Source of the DNA: Polytrichum commune
Taxonomy: Eukaryota > Streptophyta > Polytrichopsida > Polytrichales > Polytrichaceae
Direction of reading: 5' to 3'
Assembly (NCBI GenBank): GCA_950295325.1
Contig: OX485807.1
Location: 5,894,501 to 5,958,500 of the forward strand
DNA: 64,000 nucleotides
This document shows positions 25,165-37,900 of this stretch, one piece after another. The notes below the pieces were generated by a model. That model was given only the letters and a program-made list of their open reading frames with translations, did not search any database and was not told the origin of the DNA. Numbering within the stretch: the stretch's first letter is position 1; every line of letters starts with the position of its first letter. Position numbers and translations under genes: made by a program.

Positions 25165-26180
25165 ATTTCTTCTTCGAGGTTGCAAAGATTCCAGCAGTTA
25201 CGCAAAGGTCAGGTCCTTGGAGGGCTAGTCTGGTGTTTGGGTGATGTGTTTGAAGAGTTGAGTTTGAGTTTTATTGATGGGTTGTTAGTACATTTGCGTT
25301 GATGAAATCAGTAGAGCTTGGGGCGATTACCGACCCAGATCACTTATAGAGGTAAGCGAGGCCTTTTGGAGACTTGGTTGTGTGTGAATTGGAGCATGAT
25401 TGAAGATTCTGGAGGGTGGGGAAACATTGGGTTTGTAGAGGTAGCAGCCTGAGGAGAAGATTCATTGGTTTTTCTTGCATAGATTCCAGATTTTTGTGAA
25501 TTGTTAGTGGTGATGAATTCAATAGAGATTACTCAAGACTTGAGATTAGCGGCCGATAAGAGAAGCGAGGCCTTTGGAGATTGATTGTGTGCCAATTGGA
25601 GCCCGATTGAAGGTTGTGGGAGGTTGGGGAAAATTTGGGTTTGCAAAGATTCTTCTCGCAGTTCCGTCAAGGGCGGCAGCTTGAGGAGAATATTCACTGT
25701 TTTTTCCTTGCGTAGATTCAAGACTTTGCGAATAGTAGTGATGATGAATTCAGTAGCAATTAATCAAGATTTGAGATAACCGGCCGGCAAGAGAAGCGAT
25801 TCCTTTGGAGATAGATTGATTGTGTATCAGTTGGAGCCCACTTGAAAGTTGGGGGAAAAATTGGGTTTGCAAATATTCTTCCCGCAGTTACGCAAAGCCG
25901 GCAGCTTGAGGAGAATATACCCCTCTTTTTCCTTGCGTAGATTCAAGACTTTTGTGATTAGTTGTGGTGATGAATTCATTAGTAATTATCTAAGACTTGA
26001 GTTAACTGGCCGACAAGACAAGCGAGACCTTTGGAGATTGATTGATTGTGTGTCAATTGGAGCCCAATTAAAGGTTGGGGAATTGTTGGGTTTGCAAAGA
26101 TTCTTCTCGCAGTTCCGCAAAGGCGCAGCTTGAGGAGAAAATTCCCTTAAAAAAAAAGTAAATTTTTTGCATAGAGTTTC
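25165..26180. repeat. Tandem array in the 5' region of the LCAT4-like gene, about 207-230-bp unit
   Basis: Four clear units and a partial one share AAGCGAGGCCTTTTGGAGA or a variant (starting near 25356, 25563, 25793 and 26020), then TTGGAGC..GATTGAAG, then TTGGGTTTG, CAGTTC or CAGTTA CGCAAAG, GCTTGAGGAGAA and TTGATGAATTCA-like ends. The array lies 470-1480 bp upstream of the start codon and probably forms part of the 5' UTR, a 5' UTR intron or the promoter. Some units contain AGGTAAGC, a potential splice donor. Confidence 0.8.
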
Positions 26181-26645
26181 TAAAGGCAAGATTTTTGCGG
26201 TAGGACTTTGGTTCTGGGTGTGGAAATTGGTGAAGGTGACGTTGAGAGTTGAGAAAATTGTGGAACTTTTTCTAGCACACCGTCGTTGTGATGATGAGTA
26301 GAGTATTACAGTAGAACTTCGAGTTTACTCCAGTGCGAAAGCCCAGTTGTACTCGAGCTTCGAATTGAATTGAAGTGGGTGTAATAATCTGGAGCTTGAC
26401 AAGGTTATAGTAGAAACACTATCAAATCCACAAAGCAGAATCTCTAAGACCTAAAATGTTGAGTTTCATGTGCAGGCAAGTGACTGACTGATCCTTGGAC
26501 CGACAAGTTGGATTTGAATAAAAATCAGAATGTACAGAACTGGGCGGCCCCTGAGGAAAGAAGTATGAAGGATAGGCCAAGTTGTGTGTAGTACAATATC
26601 ACTCGAAGATTTGAAGGAAGTAGCAACCTAGCCTATTATTCCAAT

Positions 26646-29600
26646 ATGCGAATTGCTTACCACGACATCTTAGAGAAGATTGAAGACTGGTGGCCATGGC
26701 CCTGGTGGGGCGATGACGACGAAGAGGAAGATGAGAAAGTGAACCCCGACCTCAATCCGGTGCTGTTAGTACCGGGGATTGGAGGATCAATATTAAATGC
26801 AGTGAATGAGAAAGGGAAAAAGGAGCGCATATGGGTGCGCTTGTTTGCTGCGGATCACGAGTTTCGTTCCAAGCTTTTCTCTTTATACAATCCATTGACA
26901 GGTGAGTAGGAAGATGTTGTTTGTCTGAACTAGGTTTTTGTAGCTATGGAGTACGCCGTTTATGGTATTTAGTGTCCACATGCGGAATAGTGTCATTTAC
27001 CCTATTTTGAGGCCTATGCGAGGTTACACTGATGATTAACAACTTCACCATGAGTGTCACCTTATGACACTTGCCGATCAAGTGCACTCACTAATATCTT
27101 GGCACGAGTATGTTCAATAGTGTTATGAGGTGCATGCCTATGTTGCACAATGGTCTACAAGTTAACGAAAGTGTACGCAAATGACACTTGGCATTAGTAT
27201 GCTCAAGAATATCATCCTCTTGCATACTAAGATGTAAACACATGACACTTGGCATTAGTATGCTCAAGAATATCATCCTCTTGCATACTAAGATGTAAAC
27301 ACATGACACTTGCCATTAGTATGTTAAAAAAACATCTTTCCCTTGCATATTGAAATGCAAGACTATCATCTAAAGTATCCCAATGTGCTATTCTAAATGT
27401 CATAATGTAGATTTTTTTTCACTAAAATGAAGTTACTTATGTTAGACGAATGGAATCATATTGGCAATTAGTGGGCGTGACACTAAATACTATATACAGT
27501 GTACTAATCCAAGGTGTTTACTTTCATTAAGGTTCAGACGAATATGTCATATCGTGTGGAGATTATTGGTGGTCTCTTGAATAGGTTTCGTAAACTTTCT
27601 ACTTCACAGTTTTGGATCACCTATCTCTCTTGATTCTTCATTCTGTGGTTTACTGCAGTGTAGAGCAGGTATTAAAATTGGCAGCAAGCCCCCGCCAGTT
27701 ATCAGGGCGGTTCTTTGAATTTATAATTGTGGTTCCCAAATTTTCAAAAAACCGGACTTGATTCACAACCGTGGTTCTTAGAAATCCAAAACCCAGTCAA
27801 ATCACCTTCTAAAAAACCGCCAGGTCTTTGTCGGTTGTGTAATAAAAACCACTGTGTCTTTGAGTCTTTTCAAATAACTGGGACCAGAAGTTTTTAAAAT
27901 TGTAAAAACTTTCAACGCCCGGCAACTGAGGGTTCTTTGCTTCTAATTTGTCTTTGAAAACCGGAACCGGAGGTTATACCTGCCCAACATTGGTTTGCTG
28001 GTTACATTTATCAAAAGTGCTGTGTGAACCTTGAAATTTACAAGGATACGCGTGGTGGGTTTAATTGATGGCAGGGAAGACAGATTCTTTAGATCCGAAG
28101 ACAACGATTGAGGTGCCAGATGATCGGTTTGGGCTGTATAGCTGTGACATACTGGATCCAGATGTGGTAGGTAACCTTATAACCATACTCTGGCCTCATA
28201 ATTGTCCATTGCTTTCGTTTGGAACACTATCATCTAATGTGGTATCAGTGCAACAGACCTATGTCTGTTCACTCTCCATGGGATCTAGAATGAGAGTGCA
28301 AAAGTGGAGTGGCAGAATCTTGAATCAATTTCCAACTTGATTCTGATTCAAGTATGTAAAAAGGGAAGGAAGAGAGGGAACCTAACTGGGTTCAGAAATT
28401 GAACAAGCTTCATACTCTTAAGTAATATTATGTGTGAGCCCCAAGAAATTTTATCCATGAGGAAGTAGCCAGGCTTGTGAACTGGTGCAACCTCTTGGTA
28501 AGGGTGTGCTTACCATATAATCCTGAGATGATTAAGACACATAAACACTAAGACGAACTTCACTCAACGGTTTACTAAAAGGCCCTTTGGGCGATCTATG
28601 GATGATAGGGCTCTCCTCTTCTTGCTAGGTTTTGGTGAACAACTTAGTACATAACTGCCAAAAGGCCCTCTTTCTTCCCTTTATAACCTAATCGCCCTAA
28701 AAGGAAAGGAAAGGAAAATAAAGAAAATAAATATTGGTCTTTTCAGCAATGTGAATGCACAATGAACGGGGAGAACCAACCGAGAGTTACAAATGAACCG
28801 GGTAAGTCTAAGAAAAAACCGGTTGAAGTTCAAAACTCCAGGAAAATTACCAATCATTATAGAGGAATTTAGAGAATACACTTCAAAACCATAAAGAAAA
28901 AACCGAAAGATGTCAACACGTAACTGGTTGGACCTGGAAACACCAGGAACTCGACCGATTCTACCTAATAAAAACCCCAGGACACTGACCCTATCCTGTT
29001 CAAGAGTCCCCTTATTATATTTTAGAGTGTAGCACCTACTGTTTGGTACAAGGCCTAAAACGCGTGTGATGGTGCATCATGTTGGTGACAGCTATTGCGC
29101 ATGGATGCTGTCTATTACTTCCACGACTTGATCACACAAATGACAGATGAGTGGGGTTACAAAGAAGGTACCACGTTGTTCGGCTTTGGCTATGACTTCC
29201 GGCAAAGTAACAGGTAAAATTTCCAATGTCACTTTCGGGTCCTTGAATCATGTGCTTGGAGAGGTGGATGTTAGCAATCAAGCAGTTCCAAAAATTGAAC
29301 TGTGTCATCAAGTGCATTGTGTGAGAAACCAACCATAACTTCCCTATTTCTGGCGAGGCATTTGTGCATCGACTGTAGAGGGTGCTCTAGTTCATCTTTA
29401 CTACGTAGTGCTGGAATGTTGTATCATCATGGAATTCAAGTGGGTCTCAATTAATGTAGGAATGACACGTGGCACCATTGGAGGGTTTTTTTTAAAGAAT
29501 TTTTTTTTGGCTAGAGAGTCCTTTACGCCCATATCAACGGTAATCCAAAGTTGTAAAAGTGCCAAATGGCATTGTGCATAGCATGTTGCGAAGTGCATAC

Positions 29601-32600
29601 CTTTGTTTCAAAGCTGTTCCATGTTGTCTATTATATTTATATGTTTTCCTTATATGTTTGAAATGTGTGTGCAGGCTTGCAGAGCACATGGAGAAATTCA
29701 AAGTAAAGCTGGAGAGCATGTTCGAAGCATCAGGTGGCAAGAAAGCCAACATAGTTTCACATTCCATGGGCGGTATCCTCGTGAAGTCGTTTCTAGCTCT
29801 TCATCCCGATGTACGTCGACCAAAACCTATAGATTTGAGTTTTTCTTCCACGTCATTTTTGGGCATCACTTGAGTTGGTATGCTTGGGGGGGGGGGGGTG
29901 TTTGCACTTTTAAAGTTTTCTAAATGATGCGTAATCTAAGTATGGTGTATTTTGATCCATCGTTCAGCAAGCAAGATAACCTATTTAAGTTTCAAAAATA
30001 GTTGTTCGAAAGTATTCAAGGTTAAGGTAGTTATTTTAACAAAGAAACTGAAATCGCGTAAATTAATAAAGGTCTATGTATATTTCAGCACTCATATCTC
30101 TAAATAGGAAGTGAAACATATCCTCTGGACGCATGGGGTGTACTTGTTTCAAAGGAAGTGCACCCCCCAGGTGGAAATGTTAAATTGTGGATTTTCATGA
30201 ACGACCCAGCTCCACATGAGAATATGCTAACCTCTATCTGGGCTGTCAATCCGTGGAAGCAGATCTTTGAAAAATATGTAAATTCTTGGATCGCTGTGGC
30301 AGCCCCTTTCCAAGGTGATCACTGGGATTTTGTTACTGTTGTGTTTCTTTCTTGGTGGCAATGTGAAGTAGACTAGAAGTAAAGAGATCATCACCTTCAA
30401 ACTTCAAATGTAAATGTGGAAAATCCATGTTCACCATGACCACCTGGACTATTATTATTATTATTATTATTATTATTTTGTTTTTGGCATCTGTACAGCA
30501 CAAATTTGCGACAAATTTTTTTGACTCCGATTTTATTTAATTTCAAAATGCAGGTGCTCCAGGGTTCATTATGGACTGTCTACTCACAGGAGTTGAATTC
30601 GTGAAGGGTTGGCAACGTGAACTTTTTGTAGCCAAGTGGAGTATGCACCAACTTGTATGTGTCTCTTATCTCACTTGCCCCTTTAAAACCAAAAGTTTCA
30701 TATATCTAGCAGTTTTAGTTGATAAGCTCAAAACGTTTTTACAGTGAGTCATTTCAAGAGAATCATCAACACTCCACTTGTAGACTTATTGGTCACATTG
30801 AAGTTTTTGTATGGAGTCATTGAATTGCATGAACTAGAACTATGAAGGGCTACCAGACTCTACAACTATGATCCTTTGTTAGCTAAAAATTTGGATGTTT
30901 TTTCACACATGGAAAGTTTGTTGGGCCATGCCTTCAGGCACGTCATCTTTCTCGTCCACTTTCATGGTTGGCCCTTAGCCCTTAGCCCTTAGCATAATAC
31001 AATGCAATGAACCATGTGCGATAAAGGGTTATGTGCATATTCATGGGATATATCTTGACGATTGTTCTTGGAATATATACCTATTATATTCTCAAAACGA
31101 ATTTCTAGTACCCTATATTGATGTTAATTTCTTCATACACATCTTACCTTACAACGAGTGACCTCCCCGGGATTTATGTTTTGCAGCGTGGCCCTCATGT
31201 GTTAATACACTTTTGTTGGCAATGAAACTACTTTCAATGGTTTTATAATCGCACGGCTTTTTGTTTTCTTGTTGTTGCAGTTGATTGAATGTCCATCAGT
31301 GTATGAACTCCTGGCGTCCCCGGACTTTCCATGGAACGACCCACCCGAGCTGCGGCTATGGCGGAAACAGGAGGATGGCAAGTCTGTGAAGCTGGAACGA
31401 TATGGGCCCAAGGATTACATTGGTATCATGAACCAGGCACTCGAAGGAAACACGGTGTGATCCTTCGTCCCTCGCACATCAAAAATTTCGATCGGATGCC
31501 TCTTCAGAGTCTTACTTTATAGCATCTAGAATTCTACATCTGGTTATGTTATCAGTGGATAGGAAACTTAATCTGGTTACATTATGTCGCTTTTACACAC
31601 AGACCAAGAGCCGTGACCGTCAAAATCTCTATGGGCCCCTAAAAATCATCTACTGGCTGTACTGTGGGAGATAGGAGTCCAATTTTACAATTGATGGGCC
31701 CTCAAGCTTAGTGTAAAGTGGCAGTGGACCACGTTGGGGGACCACGACATACTTTTGGGTTCGGGTCCCAACATGGCAATTTTCTTGGTTGTCACAACTC
31801 CTAGGTTGACGTTAGACCCATGTCTTTTTGATGGGCCTATTGCAGTATCCAGTAGACCATGAAACATTATCCACTTGCTGCCATGGAGGACGCCATGTAG
31901 ATATTTCATCCATTCGAGTTTCTTTGGTCCCTTGTGACCTTCAAGGTCTAGTGGAAAGTGAACTTGGACTGTCTCCAGCTTCTCGGCTAATCACATAATT
32001 TGTATATCAGGGGTCAAGGGCCCTTGAGCTCTAGCGTAAAGTGGCCCTAGTTGAAGAAAACACGGTGTGATCCTTTGTCTCTCGTATTTACATTAATCAC
32101 ATTTGACACTTCTTTGTATTAATAATAGCTAAAATTTTCTATTCTCATTGGTGCAGATGAAATATAATGGAGCGGTCATACCAACGCCCATGAACAGGGA
32201 GATTCTCAAGTGGGCCAAGATGACTCAGCTCATCCTACAGGCTGCGCAAATGCCCGAGAGCGTCAAGTTCTATAACGTATTTGGCACCTCATTCGACACC
32301 CCGTTTCATACTTGGTGCGTCCTTTGTTGCGCCTGTTTAGAACCTAGAATTTAATGGTGTCGATGATATACGTTAGGTGAAGAGCCTTCCAGGGTCTTTA
32401 TATGTTACTTTGAAATGTTTCGATTGCAATCTTGCCAGGTGAAGCAACTGTGATATAATATAATGTAATTAATGGTTTTTTTTTAACACGAGTCTGTGTT
32501 GCAGTTATGGCAGTAAGAATAACCCCATTGACGAGCTAAGTAGCGTTCTTGATTTGGAGGTGTGTAACCGTACTCTCTATGATCACCACTTTCTTCTTGA

Positions 32601-34158
32601 GATGCGGGTGAAATTGATATATTCTGGAGAAAACATGTGGACCCTCGTTCCATTTGGGGTCATTAGTTTGGGGAGCCCCATAAATTTGAAGAAATTCAAT
32701 AGCAAGGGGGCAATGAGTAGTAAGGAAGCGAGGGGTAAGGGTAGAAGAGTTAGGTTATGTGGACATTCTTTGGACGATCGTGACCATTGAAAGTAAATTG
32801 AGGGATGCATTGAACAATCAAGGTCGTATATCAGGTCAAGGGAAGACCCCAAGGAACATAAGGTAGGAAGGGAGGGAGAGAGAGAGAGAGAGAGGAGGAG
32901 GAGGAGAAGGCAAGGAAGGACATTTATATTTTACTTGTTTTTGTTAGACTATATGTAGTTATCTGTCCAATGATGAGGCACCTCTCTAGAATGATTGTCC
33001 TCTAAATATTAACGGAATGTTGTTGAGGAAGGTCCACAATGCGAAGTAGAGGTATTAGAGGTGAAATAGGTGTTCAATGAATAAGTGGAGCGTTAACAAC
33101 GTCTCTCACCATTTGTATATTGTGATTTCAGGCAGATTTCTCCTTCGTCGATGGTGATGGGACTGTCCCTATTGAATCTTCTATGGTATGTTGTACCCAT
33201 TTTCCTTCTGGTTTTCAGAGCTTACATAAATATCTTATTCATTAGCAAAGTAAAGATTCTTTTCCTTCTGAAATGATCATAGAGATCGCCCCAATTATGT
33301 TGATTATTGAATCTAAGATAGTAAACAAATTTTAAGCACATGTCTTCTTGGTGTCCATTCTTAGATCCACACCTTTACCACACATCACTCAAATTTAGAT
33401 ATCTGATTATGAAAAGTAACCAAATTAGTGGCCCGGTTTCCTCAACCCTGTGTGCCCTTCTGTGTGCAGTCTGATGGCTTGAGGGCAGAGTTAAGGATCG
33501 GCATTCCCGGTGACCATCGCTGCATACTCAACGATGATCGTCTCTTTCGGATTCTGAAACATTTATTGAAAGCGGGTGACCCGGACCCTAATTATGATCC
33601 AGTCATTGACTTCGTCCTAGTAACAAGATTTGATTCCGAACTTAAAGGCGGCAGGGAGGATGTTGCAGTTACAACATCTGCAATTGAAAGCGATTGGGAG
33701 GTTGTATATGATGATTACAGTGTATCACTCCAGCACTCGCAAGAATCTGTAGTCACCACAACCAAAGGTACAAAAGATTGTTTTCCCCGGGCTTAGGGTC
33801 AGAATTTGAAATCATTAAAAACTTTTTTCCATCTTTTGATTTCATGGGAAAAGAAGTCAAGAGCAAACATTGGTATTGGATCTTAGCATTTGAGTGCTAT
33901 ATGTATTTTATTCAAAAGTTGATTTTCTGTTTGGTGGTGGCAGGTGGTGCTTTACACACGAAAGTCGAGGCACATACACAGATGGAAATACATTGTACTT
34001 ATGGAAATCCTTCAAGATTTGGAGGTGAAGAAGGGATTGCAAATATGAATTTGGTAAGTTTCGATGAGACTATGGTTGCAGCACCTAAGGATACAAGCAT
34101 ACCAGCCAATACAAGAAACCACAAGGTTGTGCAGAGAAAATCTTGGTTTTGGCGATAA
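26646..34158 (+). CDS. LCAT4: Cytosolic phospholipase A, lecithin:cholesterol acyltransferase-like 4
   Basis: Twelve exons: 26646-26901, 28075-28166, 29092-29213, 29675-29810, 30263-30314, 30554-30654, 31281-31454, 32157-32314, 32505-32559, 33132-33185, 33470-33767 and 33944-34158. All have GT-AG borders and join in frame to 570 residues (plant LCAT4 proteins are about 535). The family hydrolyses phosphatidylcholine-type lipids. Domain order fits: an N-terminal acidic WWPWPWW segment, NPVLLVPGIGGSILNA (oxyanion and lid region), FGFGYDFRQSNR, the nucleophile elbow SHSMGG, the catalytic aspartate in DGDGTVP and the histidine in PGDHRCILND. No signal peptide is seen, in line with the cytosolic LCAT4 branch rather than secreted LCAT. 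The C-terminal 90 residues are variable. Intron 7 holds a repeat insertion, and intron 1 holds a 61-bp tandem repeat. In the last exon an internal TTG|GTAAGT could act as an alternative donor. Confidence 0.93.
27181..27362. repeat. Tandem repeat, 61-bp unit, in LCAT4 intron 1
   Basis: Two virtually identical units begin ATGACACTTGGCATTAGTAT, at 27181 and 27242. A third diverged unit starts at 27303. Identity of the first two suggests a recent duplication. Confidence 0.9.
30450..30478. repeat. Microsatellite (ATT)n in LCAT4 intron 5
   Basis: An uninterrupted run of ATT trinucleotides, nearly ten units, lies in the intron before the exon that starts at 30554. Confidence 0.95.
31443..32084. repeat. 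Insertion in LCAT4 intron 7 flanked by 32-bp direct repeats
   Basis: The direct repeats at 31443-31474 and 32053-32084 read GAAGGAAACACGGTGTGATC... and GAAGAAAACACGGTGTGATC..., with three differences over 32 bp. The first copy contains the end of exon 7 and its splice donor (ACG|GTGTGA), so the donor is duplicated 610 bp downstream. The 578 bp between them is non-coding and related to a segment at about 8130-8325, marking a dispersed repeat. Exon 8 starts only 72 bp after the second copy. Confidence 0.75.
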
Positions 34159-34917
34159 GTAACTCGCTTTGAGAAGTGGAAAGTCAGAAATGCCAACTAT
34201 ACAAGTTTTTTACAATTTCACACATAATTTAGCTCAAACATGTGTTGAGCAAGAGGGATTGCTCACACAGATTTGAGTGCTATACAACATACATTCTTCA
34301 AGCAGCTGACGATGCTGGGTTGCTCAAACAGTACTTCCAACCCAAAAAGTATATGTCACAAAGCAACACATATTGAAGCTGCAAGGTTTAGTAGTCATGT
34401 CTAGGGTGGTTGGTAACAATTGCCAACCATCTACTTTCAATTCAAATTTGTACAGAACACTGCAATTGTACAAATGATTGTACATATAATTTGTATAAAA
34501 TATTTGAACCACTTGCATCTTCTTCTCTTGTACTTACCAAGCGTACTTATTTAGACATGCATGCAGTTTAGGATCTCTAAATTGATACATGATATATTAC
34601 ATACATAATACTCAATGCCAGTGAAAATTTTATAAAAACTGTGTTCCTTGTAGCCACTCAAGTGCTGGCAATAAGTGTGCTGGCAACATGCTTTAAATCC
34701 AACCCATGTTGTACAAACCTGAAGTTTACCCACTTTCACCACATTGAGATTGCCCAGACCACATTATTGACCAACTCATGCAACCACATGGAATAGTGAC
34801 TTACATTCAAATTCATGCTCAAAGACATGTGAACTGTATTAAAAGGCCATATACACATCAATAAGTAGGGGGAGTGCCCATCTGATTTGTAGTAGACATG
34901 AACAATTTTTTCGATAT

Positions 34918-37900
34918 CTATGCAACTGGAAGGTCTCCAACTAACTCCCAGATCTTCACCGTCCCATCATCACCTGCTGATGCCAGAAGTCGTTGTTCCT
35001 GACACAGTGACATGTCAAACAAATTATGCTCCATTTGCATGATAAACTTTGAATTTATGCTCAAGTGTCTCTGACAAAGGGGAAGAGAAACAGGCATATA
35101 TGATCAAGGGACACTCCCTAGGTGTATATAAACCCTCGTCAGTGTCAGCACAAGAACTGCTTCAAATGCTTGAAATATTGGAATTCAATATATGACTGGT
35201 CTATGTCTAATAAAATTCAGTCGTAAGAAATGTGGAGTATGTATACCTTAGGATGCCACTGTACACAATTGACATCAGCCCTGTGGGCTTTCTCCTGCTT
35301 CAACACCATCTCGTATGAAGGACTCACCTCCTGGATTCATTGACCACAATGAGAACAATCCAGAGTAGCAAGGGCAGTGTGATCTAGAATCACAAAGATG
35401 AAACCATTAGACTATGATATGCCATGACAAAGACTTTGATGAACCTTTGCAGCATCCTGGGTGACAGAAAACAAGAACCTTGAAGAACTTACTAATTTAC
35501 TCTCTTGAGTTTCACTGAATATGCGGATACAGTCGTCACCTGCTCCGCTAGCAATGAGGGCATTCAACCTGGAGGATGCAACACCAATTCAATAATTTCC
35601 AGAGACATGAAACTTGGATCTCAGCATGTTTTATGCTGATCCAAAAAGCAGGTGAGCACTAATACAATGACCTGGGATTTTCTGACGGTTTCATTCTGAT
35701 AGAATCCTAGCTACAGCTTGAGGCACGACTACCTTTTGAAGTGTCATGTCCTATTTTTGATCCAGCATCCACTTCAGGTCACTCAATCTTTTTCAAAGTT
35801 TGATAATACAGAAGACGCTAAGCTACACTCATCTATTTCAAAAAATAATAATAATAAGATCAATACAGATAAGTACAAGACTTTTGGAAATTAGTGAAAG
35901 AATGCTTCAACGTGATGTAGGTGTCATGGTGAGACAATGCAAATTTCAGACCAATCTACTAAATTGTTCCTCCTCACCTGGACCAATGAACTGAAAATAT
36001 TGTCCGGTCATGATACCCTGAAATGGTGGTGAGATGCTTCCTGCAAATAAGTACCTCACTCACATGAGTACAAAAACCACACACACAAAATCTGCTTGCA
36101 CCAAGACAAATCATGCTTCCAGACTTCATAATGCATGTTTCTAAGATGGAAATCCAGGCATCAAAAGACAATATCAGAATGAAGTACCATGGAGTAGAGC
36201 CATTGCCACTGGAATTTGACACGTCTGCACTTGTATCCCAGACCATGAGTGTTAAATCATCACTGCACACAGCAAGAGCATGTTGAAGATGATTTCCAGG
36301 AGAGAAGAAAATAGACGTATCAAACAAGATGCACTGTGATAGATCAGGATTCAGTGTTTCTATTGTTGAAGGATTTAAGAAAAGAATTAAACTAGAAATC
36401 AATTGATGGAGAAGAAGGCAAACAGTCCTAGATTGTGAAACTATCATGTGCTGCGTACCTGCAGGACACCATTCGGTCACCATCAGCATTGAAAGATACA
36501 GCCCAAACAGTTGATGTATGGCCCCTGCAACATGTTCAAAGCATTCATAGATTAGTCAATGATGATCTTAATTTGACATCATGTGACAAAATCATGTGTA
36601 ACAGATCCACAAAGTTCACAGATGTACCAACAGAGGATGTTTATCATGATCCATCAGGCAAGCAAAGACCTGATGATATTTTGTAGTACAAAACATATAG
36701 TATCTGATGATACAACTACAAGGATTTCCAACGCAAACCCAGGGCAGGTTTTTAATAGATAGCTTCCCATCAAACACCATCTCATTGACAACACTCTTGC
36801 TAATTTTCCAAGGCCAACGTGACTCATGGCCCTATGTAACTCTATTGTTTGAAGTAGAAAGAAATGATGTACCCTCCAGGAGCTGCTAAAGTCTGGGCGC
36901 ACTGCCAATCATCACCATCTCCATCTTCTGTCCACACCTGCACATACATGTTGTTGCTAAGTCTTATTATTGTATAGTTCAAAAACTTAGTATCCTAGAA
37001 ACAAAAGCAACTACACTGTTGACATGGATAAGTTCAGACCACAGAAAGTAGGAACCCACACTTTCACAAATTTAAAATCGTCCCAATTCTCTATTCCATC
37101 TCATAGGCCAACCACTCACCTAAATAACAGCTAAGCAGCTCATCTTCAGCAACTTGAGATAAGCACCACACAGTCATTAGATTATCAATCCTCTACATGG
37201 TTGAAATACATTTACATGATGTTCCATGATTTTCTCTAAGTGGCCTACACAGGAACATATCTGCATGCATTACCATACAGACATCCTTTAGGCTCTGCTA
37301 GACTTAAATGAGGAAATAAATTACTCCGTGTATTAAAAAAAGCATAAGCTACGCTTATATGGCCTGTTACCTTGATTGAGTTGTCATAGCTGGTGGATAC
37401 CAATATATCTAAAGAAGGATGCCACACAACCATCTTGACGTCCTGAGTATGTCCATTGAGAACTGACACGCACTCATACTCATTGCCTGGTAGCACCTCC
37501 CATATCCACACAGATTTGTCCCGACTGCATGATGCAAGTAGAGTGCCTGCTGAGTTCCATGCCACACTTTTCACCTCGTTTTCATGACCCTGTCGATAGA
37601 AAGATCAACAACAATACAATATTGATGAGATGCAGATGTACAGATGGCGACATATTAAAATCAGCACACACCCATATTGCTCCATACCCATAAGATTCTG
37701 CCTCAAAATAATGGACATAAATTATCAATCGAATTAAGCACTAAGGTCCCTTTCGCATGACCAGAAGATGATCGCAAGCTCCAGGCCAAGCACTACCACA
37801 AGGTGGCAGCCTTTTTGGCATGAAAATGTAAACATCTCCAATAGGATCATTTCCCTGTTGCCTGGAAGAGCTAGGTTCTTTCTTCCTTGCCAAGTCATCA

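Noticed and set aside
31690-31775. tRNA-like stretch with GGGTTCGGGTCCC
   Set aside because: It resembles a B box, but no acceptor stem, A box or anticodon loop could be fitted.
35974-36489. 171-codon frame on the minus strand
   Set aside because: Reads through two introns of CIA1; only the exon parts match the WD40 protein.
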